A stretch of DNA of 64,000 nt, taken from assembly GCA_013138975.1 (NCBI GenBank), contig WTBR01000007.1, positions 62,001 to 126,000 on the forward strand. The letters run 5' to 3'. Every line of letters starts with the position of its first letter. Position 1 is the stretch's first letter. The translations under genes were made by a program, and so were the position numbers. The stretch comes from Bacteroidales bacterium (GTDB lineage: Bacteria > Bacteroidota > Bacteroidia > Bacteroidales > UBA12077). The notes beneath the pieces are model-generated. The model made no database searches. It saw nothing but the letters and a program-made list of their open reading frames with translations, and was not told the DNA's origin. Positions 8,096 through 17,139 of this stretch are shown one piece after another.

Positions 8096-8863
8096 ATGCA
8101 ATTTATAGATACACATACACATTTATTTTTACCTGAGTTTGATGATGATCGGAATAAGGTTATTGTAAATGCTAAGGAAAATGGTGTTGAAAAGATTTTA
8201 CTACCTAATGTTGATGGAACAACAACAGATTCATTGTTAGATCTTGCTTCAAAATATCCTGATTTTTGTTATCCTATGATGGGATTGCATCCTACATCAG
8301 TTAAAGAAAATTTTAAGGAAGAGCTTGAGAATGTAGAACACTGGCTTCAACAAAGGAAATTTTATGCAATTGGTGAAATAGGAATGGATTTATATTGGGA
8401 TAAAACATATAAAATTCAGCAAGAAAAAGCGTTCAGATATCAAATTGATTTAGCTAAAAAGTATGATTTGCCAATTGTTATACATGCGCGTGAATCATTT
8501 GATGAAATATTTGAAATCATGGATGATGTAATTGATGATAAACTTTTTGGAGTATTTCATGCTTTTACAGGAACTGATAATCAGGCAAAAAGAATTATTG
8601 AATGGGGTTTTAAAATAGGAATTGGAGGTATTGTTACATTTAAAAATTCAGGTTTAAATGAAGTAGTGCATAATATTGACATAAATCATATCGTTTTAGA
8701 AACAGATTCCCCATATTTGTCGCCCGTTCCAAAAAGGGGAAAAAGGAATGAGAGTGCTAATATTACTCATATAGCAGAAAAAATTGCTGAAATAAAAAAC
8801 ATAACATTAAGAGAAGTAGCAGAAAAAACGACATTTAATGCAAATCAGCTATTTAACTTGTAA
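8096..8863 (+). CDS. tatD: TatD family metal-dependent hydrolase
   Basis: TatD-family enzymes are TIM-barrel metallohydrolases with 3'-5' DNase activity. The protein starts with the metal-binding FIDTHTHLF motif, continues with PMMGLHPTSVKE, the metal-ligand region AIGEIGMDLYW, PIVIHARESFDE, GVFHAFTG and ends with the LETDSPYLSPVPKRGKRNE motif. The first in-frame ATG is at 8075, but ATG 8096 places the DTHTH motif right at the N-terminus as is normal for the family, giving 255 residues. The asparaginase gene follows after six bases, so the two are probably co-transcribed. Confidence 0.92.
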   Translation: MQFIDTHTHLFLPEFDDDRNKVIVNAKENGVEKILLPNVDGTTTDSLLDLASKYPDFCYPMMGLHPTSVKENFKEELENVEHWLQQRKFYAIGEIGMDLYWDKTYKIQQEKAFRYQIDLAKKYDLPIVIHARESFDEIFEIMDDVIDDKLFGVFHAFTGTDNQAKRIIEWGFKIGIGGIVTFKNSGLNEVVHNIDINHIVLETDSPYLSPVPKRGKRNESANITHIAEKIAEIKNITLREVAEKTTFNANQLFNL

Positions 8864-8869
8864 CATATA

Positions 8870-9907
8870 ATGGAAAAAACAAGATCAAAATCAATATTGA
8901 TAATTTATACTGGTGGTACCATTGGTATGATAAAAGATTCCGAAACAGGAGTCCTGTCACCCTTTGATTTTGATCAGATTCTGGATGAAGTGCCAGAACT
9001 AAAACGCTTTGGGTTTAATCTTTCTACAATTTCTTTTACGCCAATTATTGATTCATCTAATTTAAATCCTGATGTTTGGGTAAAATTAGTTAAATTGATA
9101 AAAGAGAATTACAATAAATTTGACGGATTTGTTATTCTACATGGTACTGATACTATGGCTTATTCAGCTTCTGCATTAAGCTTTATGCTTGAAAATCTTG
9201 ATAAACCTGTTATTTTCACAGGTTCGCAATTGCCTATTGGAACTCTACGAACAGATGGAAAAGAAAATTTAATATCAGCAATCGAAATTGCTGCAACAGA
9301 GAAAAATGGGCAGCCACTTGCTCCTGAAGTATGTGTTTATTTTGAGAATAAACTAATGCGGGGCAATAGGACAACAAAATATAATGCCGAACATTTCAAT
9401 GCTTTTGAGTCACCTAATTACCCAAATCTTGCAGAAGCAGGTATAAATATAAAGTTTAATTATGGAGCAATTCATTATTCAACAAGTAAAAAAGATTTGG
9501 TTATTCATACTCAACTAGACACTAATATCGTTATTTTAAAGATTTTTCCGGGAATTAATAAGGATACAATACATACTATATTACATATAAAAAACACAAA
9601 GGCAATTATTTTAGAAACCTATGGAGCAGGTAATGCACCAACCGAAAAGTGGTTTTTAGATGAAATTAATGATATAATAAAGCAAGGGAAAATAATACTG
9701 AATGTTACTCAGTGCGAGGCAGGAAGTGTTGATATGACAAAGTATGAAACAGGGAATGCATTGTTAAAGCTAGGAGTAATTAGTGGTTATGATATTACAA
9801 CAGAAGCTGCAGTTACTAAGTTAATGCTACTCTTAGGAAACAAGATGGAGCAAGAACGAATTAAATTAATGTTAAATCAATCGATTAGTGGTGAAATAAC
9901 AAAATAA
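8870..9907 (+). CDS. ansA: Type I (cytoplasmic) L-asparaginase
   Basis: Asparaginase hydrolyses asparagine to aspartate and ammonia. The 345-residue protein has the first catalytic threonine in IYTGGTIGMIKDSETG (near residue 12) and the second motif VILHGTDTMAYSASALSF around residue 90, with the Thr-Lys partner region FTGSQLPIGTLRTDGKENL. There is no signal peptide, and the length fits cytoplasmic type I enzymes. The gene follows tatD after six bases. tRNA-Ser begins about 60 bases downstream. With two glutamate dehydrogenases nearby, this part of the window is rich in amino-acid nitrogen metabolism. Confidence 0.94.
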   Translation: MEKTRSKSILIIYTGGTIGMIKDSETGVLSPFDFDQILDEVPELKRFGFNLSTISFTPIIDSSNLNPDVWVKLVKLIKENYNKFDGFVILHGTDTMAYSASALSFMLENLDKPVIFTGSQLPIGTLRTDGKENLISAIEIAATEKNGQPLAPEVCVYFENKLMRGNRTTKYNAEHFNAFESPNYPNLAEAGINIKFNYGAIHYSTSKKDLVIHTQLDTNIVILKIFPGINKDTIHTILHIKNTKAIILETYGAGNAPTEKWFLDEINDIIKQGKIILNVTQCEAGSVDMTKYETGNALLKLGVISGYDITTEAAVTKLMLLLGNKMEQERIKLMLNQSISGEITK

Positions 9908-9967
9908 TTGTTTGATTTTGCTTATTTTTTTGTATTTTGTGCCCCTAAATTGGGAGAGAAAAATGAA

Positions 9968-10055
9968 GGAGAAATGGCCGAGTGGCTTAAGGCGCACGCT
10001 TGGAAAGCGTGTATACCTCGCAAGGGTATCGTGGGTTCGAATCCCTCTTTCTCCG
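9968..10055 (+). tRNA. tRNA-Ser (anticodon GGA)
   Basis: The sequence folds as a class II tRNA. The acceptor stem is GGAGAAA / TTTCTCC with discriminator G, the D-arm begins GGCCGAGTGG, the anticodon loop CTTGGAAAG holds GGA, a long variable arm (TACCTCGCAAGGGTA) follows, and the T-arm is GTGGGTTCGAATCCC. The 3' CCA is not encoded. Confidence 0.95.
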
Positions 10056-10132
10056 CAATAATTTTAAAATTGTGAATTTTTTAATAATTTTACATACATA
10101 AAAATCGTAATAATTTAAACAGAAAACAAACC

Positions 10133-10972
10133 ATGAAAAAATTATTTGCATTTATAGCAGTTTTTGGAATGCTTTTATTAGGATCGTCATTCTACACGGT
10201 TGCTCAAGATGAAACAACTGATGAAATGATTGTTGAACAAACTGATTCTATGGATATGGAAGAAGTTATGGAAGATACAACTATCGTTGAAGAAGAAATC
10301 GTCGAAGAAGTTGCCGCTGCTGTTGTTGAAAAAAAGGAATCATTGCACAAAACAATTAAGATTAAGTTTATCGAAGGTGGACCTGGATTTATGGGTATTG
10401 TTCTTCTTTGTTTAATTTTAGGTTTAGCAATTGCTATTGAAAGAATTATTTATTTAAATCTTGCTTCAACAAATACTAATAAACTTATATTAGCTATTGA
10501 AGAAGCTTTAGGTCAAGGTGGTGTTGAGGCAGCAAAAGACGTTTGTCGTAATACAAAAGGACCTGTGGCTAGTATTTTCTATCAAGGTCTTGACAGAATG
10601 GACGAAGGTATTGAAGTTGTTGAAAAATCAGTAGTTGCCTACGGTAGTGTTCAAATGGGACTATTAGAAAAAGGAATTACTTGGATATCATTATTTATTG
10701 CAATGGCTCCTATGTTAGGTTTCATGGGTACAGTAATTGGTATGATTGGAGCTTTCGACTCAATCGAAGCTGCAGGAGACATCTCTCCATCTTTAGTTGC
10801 TGGTGGTATTAAAGTTGCATTACTTACAACCGTATCTGGTTTGATCGTAGCTGTTATACTTCAAGTATTTTATAATTATATTATTTCAAAAGTTGATGGC
10901 ATTGTAAACGACATGGAAGATGCTTCAATTTCTTTAATTGATATATTAGTAAAATACAATCTAAAAAAATAA
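10133..10972 (+). CDS. exbB: MotA/TolQ/ExbB proton-channel family protein
   Basis: This is the channel subunit of an ExbB-ExbD or TolQ-TolR type motor that uses proton motive force to energise outer-membrane processes. The 279-residue protein starts with a signal-like segment (KLFAFIAVFGMLLLGSSF) and an unusual acidic Glu/Val-rich stretch (about residues 25-65). The ExbB domain follows, with one membrane helix at 85-105 and two near 180-205 and 228-252; these contain APMLGFMGTVIGMIGAF and the GGIKVALLTTVSGLIVA motif. It leads a four-gene operon with a small membrane protein and two ExbD genes. The processed, acidic N-terminal extension is typical of Bacteroidota ExbB. Confidence 0.93.
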   Translation: MKKLFAFIAVFGMLLLGSSFYTVAQDETTDEMIVEQTDSMDMEEVMEDTTIVEEEIVEEVAAAVVEKKESLHKTIKIKFIEGGPGFMGIVLLCLILGLAIAIERIIYLNLASTNTNKLILAIEEALGQGGVEAAKDVCRNTKGPVASIFYQGLDRMDEGIEVVEKSVVAYGSVQMGLLEKGITWISLFIAMAPMLGFMGTVIGMIGAFDSIEAAGDISPSLVAGGIKVALLTTVSGLIVAVILQVFYNYIISKVDGIVNDMEDASISLIDILVKYNLKK

Positions 10973-10978
10973 TAAACT

Positions 10979-11413
10979 ATGAATAAGATATTAAGGATAG
11001 GTTTAATTGTCCTTTTCGCTGTTTCTGCATTGTTAACATTATTGTTTTATGCAGGTGGTGAGGAAATTAACGGCGTCACACCTAAGTTTACAGAGCTTTT
11101 TATTATTTGGGCTTATATTCTTACCGGAATCGCTGTTGGATTCACAGTTCTTTTTCCTGTAATTCAAATGATTACGAACCCTAAGAATGCTAAAAAAGGT
11201 TTGGTGGGTATTGTTGCTTTAGCTGTTATAATTGTTATAGCTTATGCTTTGGCTTCAGATGAAATATTAAATATTAATAACGTTGAATTAGCTAAATATA
11301 ATGTTCCTTCTACTTTAAAGTACGCTGGAATGATGCTTTATTCAGTATATGTTTTGGCTTTTATTGCTATTGCTTCAATGCTATATAGTGAAGTTTCCAA
11401 AATATTTAAATAA
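10979..11413 (+). CDS. Four-helix membrane protein of the exb operon, unknown function
   Basis: This 144-residue protein lies six bases after exbB and before the two exbD genes. Four hydrophobic segments are visible: about 5-25 (LIVLFAVSALLTLLFYAGG), 37-60, 73-92 (VGIVALAVIIVIAYALAS) and 115-138. No catalytic motif is present. A protein of this shape is often found between exbB and exbD in Bacteroidota, so a structural or accessory role in the motor complex is likely, but this is inferred from position only. A hairpin terminator lies directly after it, perhaps attenuating read-through into exbD. Confidence 0.82.
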   Translation: MNKILRIGLIVLFAVSALLTLLFYAGGEEINGVTPKFTELFIIWAYILTGIAVGFTVLFPVIQMITNPKNAKKGLVGIVALAVIIVIAYALASDEILNINNVELAKYNVPSTLKYAGMMLYSVYVLAFIAIASMLYSEVSKIFK

Positions 11414-11420
11414 CATACAG

Positions 11421-11452
11421 CTAGGTGACTTTTTAGTCACCTAGTATTTTTT
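11421..11452 (+). terminator. Hairpin terminator inside the exb operon
   Basis: A perfect ten-pair stem CTAGGTGACT / AGTCACCTAG with a TTTT loop is followed by a T-rich tail. It separates exbB plus the small membrane gene from the two exbD genes and could set their expression ratio. Confidence 0.85.
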
Positions 11453-11471
11453 AATTTATAAAAAATAGTCT

Positions 11472-12044
11472 ATGCCAAAAAGACCTACAGGAGAATTTAG
11501 TGCAGCATCAATGGCAGATATTGCTTTCTTGTTGCTTATCTTTTTTCTTGTTGCCACAACGATGGATATTGATAGTGGGCTATCTAGACAGATGTCTCCA
11601 TATGATCCAGATGCGAAAAATGATGATAAGATAAAGGAACGTAACGTGTATGTTGTTCTAATTAATTCAAGCGACCAAATTTTGGTTGAAGGTAAACAAA
11701 TGAATATTCTTAATCTTCGTGAGGAAGCTAAAAAGTTTATTGTTAATCCTGAGAGTAAAGATAATTTGCCAGAAAAAAGACCGGTAGAAATTGATTATTT
11801 TGGAGAGGTTATGGTTTCGAAAGGAATTATTTCTTTGCAAAATGATAGAGGAACATCTTATGGTGCATATATTAAGGTTCAAAATGAACTAGCCGCTGCG
11901 TACAATGAGGTTAGAGAAGGAGTTGCTATGCAAAAATTCGGTAAACATTTTGAAGATTTAATTAAGGAAAAACAAGATGCGGTAAAAAAATATTATCCTC
12001 AAATTATTTCTGAAGCTGAACCTAAAAATATCGGAGGAAATTAA
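11472..12044 (+). CDS. exbD: ExbD/TolR family biopolymer transport protein, first copy
   Basis: ExbD subunits have one membrane helix carrying a proton-binding Asp and a periplasmic domain. Here the segment SMADIAFLLLIFFLVATTMD (about residues 14-33) contains the expected Asp in ADIAFLL. The periplasmic part has DQILVEGKQMNILNLREE and ends in a charged tail. At 190 residues it is longer than classical ExbD (about 140) because of inserts in the periplasmic domain. The second exbD follows after one base. Paired, divergent ExbD subunits next to one ExbB are common in this phylum. Confidence 0.92.
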   Translation: MPKRPTGEFSAASMADIAFLLLIFFLVATTMDIDSGLSRQMSPYDPDAKNDDKIKERNVYVVLINSSDQILVEGKQMNILNLREEAKKFIVNPESKDNLPEKRPVEIDYFGEVMVSKGIISLQNDRGTSYGAYIKVQNELAAAYNEVREGVAMQKFGKHFEDLIKEKQDAVKKYYPQIISEAEPKNIGGN

Positions 12045-12045
12045 T

Positions 12046-12519
12046 ATGGCTAAATTCGGAAGAAAAGGAAAAGGTGGAGTGCCGGAAGTTTCTACAGCTT
12101 CATTGCCAGATATCGTTTTTATGTTGTTATTCTTTTTTATGGTTAGTACTGTTATGAGAGAAACAACTTTAAAAATCGAGCAACATTTACCTGGTGCAAC
12201 TGAAGTTAAAAAACTTGAGAAAAAATCATTGGTTAGTTATATCAATATTGGTAAACCAAAGGGTACATTTCAAACAATGTATGGAACTGAACCCAGAATT
12301 CAATTAAACGACGCTTTTGCTAAAGTTGCTGATATTCGTAATTATATTACTGCTGAAAGAGAAAAAATGGATGAAAATGAACGTCCATTAATGACTGTTT
12401 CTTTAAAAGTAGATGATAAAACTAAAATGGGTGTAATTGTCGATGTTAAACAGGAATTGCGAAAAGCTAGTGCTCTTAAAATTAATTATTCAACTCGAAA
12501 AGTTGAAGCTATTGAATAA
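12046..12519 (+). CDS. exbD: ExbD/TolR family biopolymer transport protein, second copy
   Basis: The 157-residue protein has a short basic N-terminus (FGRKGKGGVPEVSTASLP), one membrane helix IVFMLLFFFMVSTVM preceded by the conserved Asp in LPDIVF, and a periplasmic domain ending in KTKMGVIVDVKQELRKA, the usual ExbD C-terminal helix region. It differs markedly from the preceding exbD, so the two probably form a hetero-oligomeric periplasmic arm. It is the last gene of the operon; a strong terminator lies 27 bases after its stop. Confidence 0.92.
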   Translation: MAKFGRKGKGGVPEVSTASLPDIVFMLLFFFMVSTVMRETTLKIEQHLPGATEVKKLEKKSLVSYINIGKPKGTFQTMYGTEPRIQLNDAFAKVADIRNYITAEREKMDENERPLMTVSLKVDDKTKMGVIVDVKQELRKASALKINYSTRKVEAIE

Positions 12520-12545
12520 AATATAGTACTTTGTTTTTAAAAAAA

Positions 12546-12574
12546 GGAGATGAATAATTCATCTCCTTTTTTTT
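12546..12574 (+). terminator. Rho-independent terminator of the exb operon
   Basis: A stem GGAGATGA / TCATCTCC with a five-base loop (ATAAT) is followed by eight T. It lies directly downstream of the second exbD. Confidence 0.95.
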
Positions 12575-12622
12575 GTATATTTTTTTTATTTGAAAAAAAA
12601 TAAAACATTTTTTAATAAAACT

Positions 12623-12630
12623 TATATTTG
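12623..12630 (+). promoter_or_regulatory. Candidate -7 promoter box upstream of the gene at 12710
   Basis: TATATTTG matches the TAnnTTTG -7 consensus and lies 79 bases before the start codon, just after the exb terminator. No convincing -33 element is visible at the right distance. Confidence 0.35.
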
Positions 12631-12709
12631 TACAAATTATCTTAGTATATTGAAAGTTGTTTTTAATAAAAGGATAGAAGGTAAAATTCTTCTATAAAAT
12701 AAAGTTGCT

Positions 12710-13105
12710 ATGAAAAAGATTTTATATCTGTTTTTCACTTTTTTACTAGTTCAAGTAGTATCTAAAAGCTCTGTTGCTCAAAAGGATATCTTTATTAAAG
12801 AATTTCAATTTGAGTTAAAGAAAATTAACGCTAATCAATACGAAAATGAATACTTTCTTACAATTACTTTAAGCAAAAATTCTTTATATAAGTTTGTAGT
12901 TTTAAACCATATTGGAGATTTTCCTGGAGTGGCAGTAGTTGAAATCCTTGATAATGATAAAGTAGTTGCATCAAATTACGTAAATGGAAAATACTACGAA
13001 AAATTTATGTTCAAGTGCACAAAAACGGGATTTTACGATATTTTAATACATTTTAATGATAATAAGCTTGGCTCATCATTAATTAAACTCTTTTTAGTCC
13101 AATAA
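12710..13105 (+). CDS. Small secreted protein, unknown function
   Basis: This 131-residue protein has a clear Sec signal peptide (KKILYLFFTFLLVQVV, cleavage probably after SVAQ near residue 24). The mature part of about 107 residues is predicted beta-rich, with strands such as YFLTITLSKNSLYKFVVL, GVAVVEILDNDKVVAS and FYDILIHFNDNKLGSSL. This resembles a small beta-sandwich. There is no lipobox and no recognisable catalytic motif. It is bounded by terminators on both sides, so it is a single-gene unit. The family is not recognised. Confidence 0.8.
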   Translation: MKKILYLFFTFLLVQVVSKSSVAQKDIFIKEFQFELKKINANQYENEYFLTITLSKNSLYKFVVLNHIGDFPGVAVVEILDNDKVVASNYVNGKYYEKFMFKCTKTGFYDILIHFNDNKLGSSLIKLFLVQ

Positions 13106-13128
13106 ATACAATATAATATAATTGAAAA

Positions 13129-13154
13129 AAGGTTGGCAAACGCCAACCTTTTTT
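13129..13154. terminator. Bidirectional terminator between the secreted-protein gene and tRNA-Arg
   Basis: The perfect stem AAGGTTGGC / GCCAACCTT with an AAAC loop has a T run on its right side and an A run on its left. It can therefore stop both the plus-strand gene and the minus-strand tRNA-Arg. Confidence 0.9.
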
Positions 13155-13160
13155 ATTTTG

Positions 13161-13233
13161 TGACCTAGGGAGGACTCGAACCCCCAACCCTCAGAGCCGA
13201 AATCTGATATTCTATCCATTGAACTACTAAGCC
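13161..13233 (-). tRNA. tRNA-Arg (anticodon TCG)
   Basis: On the minus strand the sequence folds into a class I tRNA. The acceptor stem is GGCTTAG / CTAGGTC (two G-T pairs) with discriminator A, the D-arm starts GTTCAATGGAT, the anticodon stem TCAGA / TCTGA encloses the loop TTTCGGC with anticodon TCG, and the T-arm is GGGGGTTCGAGTCCTCC. The 3' CCA is not encoded. Confidence 0.93.
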
Positions 13234-13430
13234 AGTAAGAATGCAAATTTATAAAAATAATTAATTAGTGAAGCGTTTTTGTCGATTATATGTGCAATTG
13301 GATTTATTAAATTTAAATTTTACGAGTTTAAGGTTATTGAGCTAACCTTATTTACTTCTGATTACCAATTATTGATAAACTTTTTCTAATTTCGTAGTTT
13401 GAAAATTTAATCTTTTTATTGAAATAAATT

Positions 13431-16214
13431 ATGGAGTATAATTTTAGAGAAATTGAACAGAAGTGGCATAAAAAATGGAATGCAGATAAAACATACAAGG
13501 TTGATATTGACAATAATAAACCCAAGTACTATGTGCTTGACATGTTTCCTTATCCATCAGGAGCAGGTTTGCATGTTGGTCATCCATTAGGATATATAGC
13601 TTCAGATATTTATTCAAGGTATAAAAGATTAAAAGGATATAATGTTTTACATCCAATGGGTTATGATGCATTTGGTTTGCCAGCTGAACAATATGCCATA
13701 CAAACTGGTCAGCACCCAGCTATTACTACTGATAAAAATATTAAAAGATATAAAGAGCAATTAGAAAAAATAGGATTTTCTTATGATTGGGATAGAGAAA
13801 TACGAACTTCAAATCCTGATTATTACAAATGGACACAATGGGTGTTTATTGAGCTATTTGAGCATTGGTATAATAACGATCTTCAGAAAGCAGTTCCAAT
13901 TACAGATTTAATAGAAAACTTTAAAAATGAAGGAAATCAAAAGGTAAATGCAGTTTGTGACGAAACAGATATTTTCTCAGGCGAAGAATGGAATAATAAA
14001 ACAGAAAAGGAGCAACAAATAATTCTCTTAAATTATCGTCTGGCATATCTTGCAGATACAGAAGTAAATTGGTGTCCTGGATTAGGAACAGTTTTAGCAA
14101 ACGACGAAGTTAAAGAAGGAGTTTCTGTTCGTGGAGGATTTCCTGTAGTTCAGAAGAAAATGAAACAATGGTCATTGCGGATTTCTGCTTATGCTGAAAG
14201 ACTTTTAAATGATCTGGAGAAATTGGAATGGTCCGATTCTTTGAAAGAGATCCAAAAAAATTGGATAGGACGTTCCGAAGGTGCTGAAATGAAGTTTAAG
14301 CTTAAAGACCATGATTTGGAGATGGAAGTTTTTACAACCAGACCGGATACAACATGGGGAGTAACTTTTATGGTTTTAGCACCGGAAAGTGAATTAGTTG
14401 AAAAAATTACAACTTCGGAATTTAAAAATGAAATTGAGGAGTATGTATTAAAAACTAAGAAAAGATCGGAGAGAGAACGTTTAGCAGATGTAAAAACAGT
14501 TAGCGGGCAGTTTACAGGAGGATATGCGATAAATCCAATGACAAATCAAGAAATTCCAATATACATTAGTGATTATGTGTTAATGGGATATGGAACAGGT
14601 GCTATTATGGCTGTTCCGGGACATGATAGCCGGGATTTTAAGTTTGCACGTCATTTTGATTTGCCAATTATTCAGGTTGTTGTAAAAGAAGGTGATGAGC
14701 CAACCGATCCTTCAACTTGGGAGGATTCTTATGATTCGAAAGAGGGAGAAATGATAAACTCTGGTTTTATTAACGATCTTAAAGTAAATAAAGCAATAAA
14801 GAAGACAATTACTTATCTGGAAGACAAAAGTATTGGAAACGGGAAAGTTAATTTCCGGTTGCGAGATGCGATTTTTAGTCGTCAGAGATATTGGGGAGAA
14901 CCTTTTCCTTTATATTTTAAGGAGGGAATTCCTTACCCCGTTAAAAAAAAAGATTTACCATTGGAATTACCAGAAGTTGATGCATTCTTGCCAACTGAAA
15001 AAGGAGAGCCACCACTAGCTAGAGCTAAAAATTGGCAAACAGACGAAGGTCTTCCTTTTGAATTAAGCACAATGCCTGGTTTTGCAGGATCATCTGCTTA
15101 TTATTTACGATATATGGATCCTAAAAACAGTGATGCCTTGGTTTCAAAAGAAGCAAATGAATATTGGCAAGATGTTGATTTGTATATTGGAGGTACAGAA
15201 CATGCTACGGGTCATTTAGTTTATTCTCGATTTTGGAATAAATTTTTATTTGATATTGGTTGGGTTTGTAAGGATGAGCCCTTTAAAAAGCTAATTAATC
15301 AAGGAATGATTCAAGGTAGATCTAGCTTTGTTTACAGAGTAAAAGGGACAAATAAGTTTGTATCATATAATTTGAGAAATGATTTTGAAGTTACTCCTAT
15401 TCATGTTGATGTAAATTTGGTGAGTAATGATATTCTTGATACAGAATCTTTTAAAAACTGGAATCCGGAATATAATAATGCAGAATTCATTTTGGAAGAT
15501 GGAAAATATCATTGTGGTTATGCCGTTGAAAAAATGTCAAAATCATTATACAATGTTGTAAATCCTGATGATATTATAGAGCAATATGGTGCCGATACAT
15601 TAAGAATGTATGAAATGTTTTTAGGGCCATTGGAAATGTCAAAACCATGGGATACTAACGGAATAGATGGAGTACATAAATTCTTACGTAAATTTTGGAG
15701 ATTATTTCACGATGATCAAAATAATTTTAGTATTTCTGAAGAGAACCCAACAGATGATGAATTTAAGGTTTTACATAAAACAATAAAAAAGATTCAGGAA
15801 GACATAGTTCGTTTTTCTTTTAATACATCTGTAAGTGCATTTATGATTTGTGTTAATGAATTAAATGACTTGAAATGTAATAAGCGAGAAATTCTTGAGC
15901 CTTTAGTTATATTAATATCGCCTTTTGCACCACATATTGCTGAGGAAATTTGGCAAATTTGTGGTAAATCAGAAAGTATTACTTTCGCAGAATTTCCTTT
16001 ATACGAAGAAAAGTATTTAGTTGAGAACGTATTTGAATACCCTGTATCATTTAACGGGAAAATGCGATTTACCTTAAAACTACCAATGGATATTAGTGCT
16101 AAAGAAGCTGAAAAACAAGCTCTGGATCATGAGGTAGCTCAAAAATGGTTGGATGGCAAGACTCCTAAAAAAGTAATTTTCGTTCCTAAAAGGATTATTA
16201 ATATTGTTATATAA
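13431..16214 (+). CDS. leuS: Leucyl-tRNA synthetase
   Basis: LeuS charges tRNA-Leu. The 927-residue protein has the class I HIGH-type motif in [16 protein letters not shown] (about residue 42), the CP1 editing domain including [12 protein letters not shown] and [16 protein letters not shown], the [16 protein letters not shown] block, and the KMSKS loop in [16 protein letters not shown] near residue 703, followed by the anticodon-binding domain. It is longer than E. coli LeuS (860) because of insertions such as the one around residues 635-685, which is usual for Bacteroidota enzymes. The gene at 16232 follows after 17 bases. Confidence 0.98.
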   Translation: MEYNFREIEQKWHKKWNADKTYKVDIDNNKPKYYVLDMFPYPSGAGLHVGHPLGYIASDIYSRYKRLKGYNVLHPMGYDAFGLPAEQYAIQTGQHPAITTDKNIKRYKEQLEKIGFSYDWDREIRTSNPDYYKWTQWVFIELFEHWYNNDLQKAVPITDLIENFKNEGNQKVNAVCDETDIFSGEEWNNKTEKEQQIILLNYRLAYLADTEVNWCPGLGTVLANDEVKEGVSVRGGFPVVQKKMKQWSLRISAYAERLLNDLEKLEWSDSLKEIQKNWIGRSEGAEMKFKLKDHDLEMEVFTTRPDTTWGVTFMVLAPESELVEKITTSEFKNEIEEYVLKTKKRSERERLADVKTVSGQFTGGYAINPMTNQEIPIYISDYVLMGYGTGAIMAVPGHDSRDFKFARHFDLPIIQVVVKEGDEPTDPSTWEDSYDSKEGEMINSGFINDLKVNKAIKKTITYLEDKSIGNGKVNFRLRDAIFSRQRYWGEPFPLYFKEGIPYPVKKKDLPLELPEVDAFLPTEKGEPPLARAKNWQTDEGLPFELSTMPGFAGSSAYYLRYMDPKNSDALVSKEANEYWQDVDLYIGGTEHATGHLVYSRFWNKFLFDIGWVCKDEPFKKLINQGMIQGRSSFVYRVKGTNKFVSYNLRNDFEVTPIHVDVNLVSNDILDTESFKNWNPEYNNAEFILEDGKYHCGYAVEKMSKSLYNVVNPDDIIEQYGADTLRMYEMFLGPLEMSKPWDTNGIDGVHKFLRKFWRLFHDDQNNFSISEENPTDDEFKVLHKTIKKIQEDIVRFSFNTSVSAFMICVNELNDLKCNKREILEPLVILISPFAPHIAEEIWQICGKSESITFAEFPLYEEKYLVENVFEYPVSFNGKMRFTLKLPMDISAKEAEKQALDHEVAQKWLDGKTPKKVIFVPKRIINIVI

Positions 16215-16231
16215 TAATATTTATTAGTAAA

Positions 16232-17086
16232 ATGAATAAATTTTTAAAAGAATTTAAGTCATATTCAATAATAACCTTAGGCCTCTTTATTAATGCCTTA
16301 GGATGGACTGCTTTTTTAATTCCGGCAGAAATAACGGGTGGTGGTATTACAGGTGTCGCAACATTAATATTTTATGCAACAGAAATTCCTGTGTGGATAC
16401 CGTACCTTATTATAAATGGGATTCTTATCGTAATAAGTATTAAAGCACTTGGTAGAAGTTTTGGAATAAAAACGATATATGCTACGGGTGTATTAACTCT
16501 TTTCTTTTCCGTTCTTCAAGGAATAATCGTTGAACCAATCGTAACTGAAAATTTCATGTCGTCGGTTGTTGGAGGAATAATGGCCGGAGTTGGAGTTGGT
16601 ATTGTATTTAGTCAAGGAGGAAGCACTGGTGGAACAGATATTATTGCGATGATCATTAATAAGTATCGCAATATTAGCCCGGGTAAAATTATATTATATG
16701 CTGATGTCATTATTATTTCGTCGTCGTTCTTAATTTTTAAATCAATAGAGAAAATAGTATATGGATATGTTACTATGGCGGTTACTGCATATGCTATTGA
16801 TTTGATTTTAACTGGTGCTAAAAGAACGGTTCAATTGTTTATTTTTTCTAAAATGCACAACGAAATAGCAGTTAAAATAGATTCGGATATTCATAGGGGG
16901 ATTACATTAATTGATGGTACAGGTTGGTATTCGAAACAGGAATCCAAAATATTAATGGTGCTTGTGAAAAAGCAAGAATCAAATTATTTATTGAAAATTA
17001 TAAAGGATATTGATCCTGATGCTTTTATTTCGGTTAATAGTGTAATGGGTGTTTACGGTAAAGGCTTTGATCGGATAAAAGCGTAA
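16232..17086 (+). CDS. YitT family membrane protein (DUF161/DUF2179)
   Basis: This 284-residue integral membrane protein belongs to the YitT family, whose transport function is still undefined. It begins with a hydrophobic region containing LFINALGWTAFLIPAEITGG and GGGITGVATLIFY. Further helices follow near residues 75-95, 105-130 (with the VFSQGGSTGGTDIIAMII repeat motif) and 150-190. The soluble C-terminal DUF2179 domain contains RGITLIDGTGWYSKQES and DPDAFISVNSVMGVYGKGF. The gene lies 17 bases after leuS and may be co-transcribed with it, without an obvious functional link. Confidence 0.92.
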   Translation: MNKFLKEFKSYSIITLGLFINALGWTAFLIPAEITGGGITGVATLIFYATEIPVWIPYLIINGILIVISIKALGRSFGIKTIYATGVLTLFFSVLQGIIVEPIVTENFMSSVVGGIMAGVGVGIVFSQGGSTGGTDIIAMIINKYRNISPGKIILYADVIIISSSFLIFKSIEKIVYGYVTMAVTAYAIDLILTGAKRTVQLFIFSKMHNEIAVKIDSDIHRGITLIDGTGWYSKQESKILMVLVKKQESNYLLKIIKDIDPDAFISVNSVMGVYGKGFDRIKA

Positions 17087-17139
17087 ATGTTTGAATTTTA
17101 GGAATTTATTTTTTATTTTGGCTGTAAATATCTGTTGGT

